From JABSOG01 sp965277695 (GTDB lineage: Bacteria > Pseudomonadota > Gammaproteobacteria > Enterobacterales > Alteromonadaceae): a stretch of DNA of 64,000 bases. A program made the position numbers and the translations under genes. The notes below the pieces were generated by a model. It was not told where the DNA came from and made no database searches. It was given only the letters and a program-made list of their open reading frames with translations. Positions 61,048 to 64,000 of the stretch are shown here, piece by piece; the stretch's first letter is position 1; every line of letters begins with the position of its first letter. Location: the NCBI GenBank assembly GCA_965277695.1, contig CBDIDQ010000106.1, forward strand, positions 1 to 64,000, written 5' to 3'.

Positions 61048-64000
61048 ATGCGCCAGCAGTTGGTTGAATTAATAGACGAAATGTTGCTTGTCCAGGGTGA
61101 AAAAATAGCCATGGTACAATCAGAGCGTCAGCTCAGTTATCAACAACTCGGTTATGCGGTTGAGCATTTGAGCCAGCAGCTTGAGCAACGCTTTAGTGCT
61201 GATATACCCGCGATTATTCCCTTAGTGTGTGATCGTTCCATTGAGTTTGTGGTGGCCGCTTTGGCTTGCTGGAAACTCGGTGCTGCCTATTTACCCTTGG
61301 CTGCGGATACCCCAAGTCAACGGGTCGAGTTTATTCTGCAAGACTGCCAGTGTGATTTTATTTTAATGCCGCAAAACACTCGTTTTGCGCTGGACCAGCT
61401 CACCATTCATCATTGGCAATTACAAATGACGCCGGTGACCAGTCAAACCCGAACCAACGATAACACTGATGGATTAGCCTATGTGATTTACACCTCAGGG
61501 ACTACGGGTACGCCCAAAGGTTGTGCGGTGGGTTTTGAGTCACTATCGCCGATTGTTGCGGCTTTTGTTGCGCATTTTGCTATCACATCGGATTCACAGT
61601 TGACGGGGGTGGCCAATATTGCTTTTGATGCAGCAGTCTTGGAGATTTGGCCAGCATTAAGCACTGGCGCTACTTTGCATCTGGTACCACAATCGGTGTT
61701 GCTTAATCCCCGTTTATTGGTGGACTTTTACCGTGACCATCAAATCACCTTTAGCTGGTTGCCAACCCCACTGGCTGAGGCGTTAATGAGCGAAGCCGAG
61801 CTACAACTACCCGCTTGCTTAAACACCCTGCAAACCGCAGGTCAACGGTTAACGGTGAGACCACCAAAACATTGGCAAGTGCGAGTGGAAAATTCCTATG
61901 GTCCCACCGAAACAACAGTGATCGCCAGTTCATCACGAGTCACCGCAGATGGCCCGAGCTTGCCGGATATTGGTGAGCCTTTACCCGGGGTTACTTGTAC
62001 CATTGTTGATAGTTTATTGAACCCGGTGCCAGTGGGTGAACCCGGCGAGCTTTATATTAGTGGTATTGGCGTTGCCCGAGGTTATATTCATCGGGCAGCA
62101 TTGAACCAGCAAAAGTTTGTGCAATTGTCCTTCGATAAAGGGCCTAAGCAACGGGCTTATGCCACGGGTGATATTTGTAAGTTAAACGCTGAGGGAAAGC
62201 TGGTTTATCTTGAACGTGCAGATGATCAACTCAAGTTGCATGGTTATCGTATTGAGATCGGCGAAATAGAATACCAGCTGGCCAAACATCAGGCCATTGT
62301 TCAATGTCTGGTGATGTGTCAGCAAGTTGCCGGACAAGCGGTTTTGGTGGCTTATTTTAGTACCCGTCAGGCAGTTGATGAGCAGACATTAAAAAGCTAT
62401 CTGGCGTTATTTCTACCCGCTTATATGATCCCAACATTTTTTGTCGCGCTGGCACACTGGCCGCTAACCGCCAATGGGAAAGTGGATAAGACCGCTTTAC
62501 CAGCCGTGCCGCAAACCTCACAGCACAATGTGATTGAGCAGACGCTTAGCCAACCGATGCAGCGTTTTTTACAGCTGATGAATCAGTATACGGTGGGGTC
62601 ATTGGCATGGCAGGGCGATTTTTTTGCCGCTGGCGGCACTTCGATTTCGCTGATCCGATTGATATCGAAAGTTTATCGGGACTTTGCCATAGTGATGCCT
62701 GCTCAGTTGTTATTTGAACAACGTACACCAGCGGCAGTGTGGCAAAACCTTGAGCAACAGCGTTATGCATCAATAGTGATTGAACCTAGAGCGACGGCTT
62801 TTAAAACGCAAGCCCCGTTGTTTTCTTCACAGCGCTCGGTGTGGTATTTGGCCAATTTAGCCCCTGATGATCGCGCTTATCATGCCAAGGCCAGTGTACG
62901 TTTTAAAGGGGTGATTAACCCTGAACAGCTGCAACAAGCATTACAACATGTGGTGGATCAACATGAGATCTATCGCACCACATTTGAATTGGTCAATGGC
63001 GAACCGCAACAGGTTATTCATCCGCATTGGTCGTTAGCCTTGCTGCGTTTTGATGTGTCGCATGAGCGACAAAATAGTGAACCGGCATTACAACGGCTAA
63101 TTCGCGATACATTAAATCAACCCTTTGAGCTGGCAAAGCTGCCTTTGGTGCGCTGGGCATTGGTGAAAGTGGCCGATGATGAGCAAGTGCTGATACATAT
63201 TGAACACCATTTGGTCCATGATGGTTGGTCATATAATCTTTTTTTGGCCCAGTTATTTGCAGCTTATCGGGCGCTTGATGCTAACCAGCCGTTGGCTGAT
63301 GATAAACCTGCACAATTTGCTGACTTGTGCCTGACCCAACAACAGTGGCTTAGCAGTGAAAGTGCGCAACAGCAACGAAATTACTGGGGTGAGCAGTTGG
63401 CCGGAAGTGCTCAGATGATCCACTTGCCTTATGAGCCCACAGCTAGTGTGAATAGCGTTGATGTTAAGGCGGGCAAAACGATTCGTCAGCATATGCCACG
63501 TCAGACTTGGCAACGGATACAACAATTGGCTGAGTCTCGCTCAGAGACGGCATTTTCGATTATTTATGCTGTATTTGCTTTGGTGTTGGGGCGTTATTCT
63601 GGTGATCGAGATATTAATATTGGCTCTGCTTTTGCCAATCGCAACTGGACCCGGGCAGATGAGTTGATCGGTATGGTGATCAATACTGTGGTATTGCGTA
63701 GTCGTCAGTCAGTGGGTATGAGTACCGATGCTTGGCTGAAACAAACGTTTAATACCACCGCTGCTGCGCAGGCGAATCAGCAATTACCGTTTGAACAGGT
63801 GGTTGAGTTAGTTAACCCGGCACATCAACAACAGGTTAATCCGTTATTTCAAGTGTTTCTGGGGTTTCATGATTCGCCGATGCCGTCGATGGATTTACCG
63901 GGGGTTGAACATATTCAGTTGCTGGAGGCGATTGATAGCGATGCCGCCAAATTTGATTTATCAGTGGTGGTGATCCCCCGTCATGGTCAAGAGGGTGAAG
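61048..64000 (+). CDS. Nonribosomal peptide synthetase, first 984 codons (runs off window end)
   Basis: ATG 61048 has AAGGAAG before it; the frame is open to the window edge. Order: adenylation domain (YTSGTTGTPKG about residue 147, NSYGPTETT 281, YATGD 371, NGKVDK 476), carrier domain (FFAAGGTSIS; Ser532 takes phosphopantetheine) and condensation domain (HHLVHDGWS, His720 to Gly726; the second-half motif IGMVINTVVLR follows). So the protein begins with A-PCP and then C: a loading module plus the start of an extending one. By eye the adenylation pocket begins D-A-L-W, too uncertain to name the amino acid. Only 33 bases separate it from the pump operon. Confidence 0.93.
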   Translation, partial: MRQQLVELIDEMLLVQGEKIAMVQSERQLSYQQLGYAVEHLSQQLEQRFSADIPAIIPLVCDRSIEFVVAALACWKLGAAYLPLAADTPSQRVEFILQDCQCDFILMPQNTRFALDQLTIHHWQLQMTPVTSQTRTNDNTDGLAYVIYTSGTTGTPKGCAVGFESLSPIVAAFVAHFAITSDSQLTGVANIAFDAAVLEIWPALSTGATLHLVPQSVLLNPRLLVDFYRDHQITFSWLPTPLAEALMSEAELQLPACLNTLQTAGQRLTVRPPKHWQVRVENSYGPTETTVIASSSRVTADGPSLPDIGEPLPGVTCTIVDSLLNPVPVGEPGELYISGIGVARGYIHRAALNQQKFVQLSFDKGPKQRAYATGDICKLNAEGKLVYLERADDQLKLHGYRIEIGEIEYQLAKHQAIVQCLVMCQQVAGQAVLVAYFSTRQAVDEQTLKSYLALFLPAYMIPTFFVALAHWPLTANGKVDKTALPAVPQTSQHNVIEQTLSQPMQRFLQLMNQYTVGSLAWQGDFFAAGGTSISLIRLISKVYRDFAIVMPAQLLFEQRTPAAVWQNLEQQRYASIVIEPRATAFKTQAPLFSSQRSVWYLANLAPDDRAYHAKASVRFKGVINPEQLQQALQHVVDQHEIYRTTFELVNGEPQQVIHPHWSLALLRFDVSHERQNSEPALQRLIRDTLNQPFELAKLPLVRWALVKVADDEQVLIHIEHHLVHDGWSYNLFLAQLFAAYRALDANQPLADDKPAQFADLCLTQQQWLSSESAQQQRNYWGEQLAGSAQMIHLPYEPTASVNSVDVKAGKTIRQHMPRQTWQRIQQLAESRSETAFSIIYAVFALVLGRYSGDRDINIGSAFANRNWTRADELIGMVINTVVLRSRQSVGMSTDAWLKQTFNTTAAAQANQQLPFEQVVELVNPAHQQQVNPLFQVFLGFHDSPMPSMDLPGVEHIQLLEAIDSDAAKFDLSVVVIPRHGQEGE

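Overview
The window is a 64 kb piece of a gammaproteobacterial chromosome of moderate GC, probably from a free-living aquatic or marine member of the Alteromonadales/Kangiellales type. This rests on GlnB, BamD, RluD and YfiH/PgeF of gammaproteobacterial type, the conserved run rseC-lepA-lepB-rnc-era-recO-pdxJ, an E1 alpha/beta fusion plus E2 of a 2-oxoacid dehydrogenase, two TonB-dependent receptors and palindromic REP-like repeats. No rRNA or tRNA gene and no CRISPR array was seen. The genus cannot be fixed from the sequence alone.

Layout. 1-5.5 kb: nadE (cut by the window edge), glnB with a strong terminator, a 46-bp tandem repeat array, bamD, rluD-pgeF, and a two-domain formyltransferase/GINT1-like protein. 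5.6-13.7 kb: a lone Phd/YefM antitoxin, two decayed AAA ATPase genes, a TonB-dependent receptor, and a complete Tn5-like (IS4 family) insertion sequence sitting inside the palindrome of a REP-like repeat. 13.7-25.7 kb: an accessory graveyard. It holds an HDOD gene, a broken Rpn nuclease butted against the tail of an HsdR, three copies of a tiny lipoprotein, two paralogous repressor-like genes with the same inverted repeat upstream, a small membrane protein behind two identical operators, two copies of a polymorphic-toxin locus (one with an AHH nuclease and immunity candidate, one collapsed), and a toxin-antitoxin pair whose toxin is dead.

26-33 kb: an outer-membrane barrel, leucine dehydrogenase family gene, GNAT, then purB-hflD-mnmA and a rhombosortase-like gene. 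These last four all carry single-base frameshifts in short homopolymers, which more likely reflects sequence error than loss of four genes. 33-46.6 kb: gamma-glutamyltransferase, a secreted protein, a nucleotidyltransferase-like/XRE pair, an SNF transporter, a probable operon (YfiR, TonB receptor, Cys-rich BNR protein, TlpA-like thioredoxin), PrlF-YhaV, a retropepsin-like membrane protease, and a SnoaL/LysR divergent pair.

46.7-57.1 kb is housekeeping: E1-E2 of a 2-oxoacid dehydrogenase, then rseC to pdxJ. From 57.2 kb to the end an RND pump, its membrane fusion partner and a nonribosomal peptide synthetase (A-PCP-C so far) run in one direction with tiny gaps. This looks like the start of a peptide natural-product cluster with its own exporter; the rest lies beyond the window.
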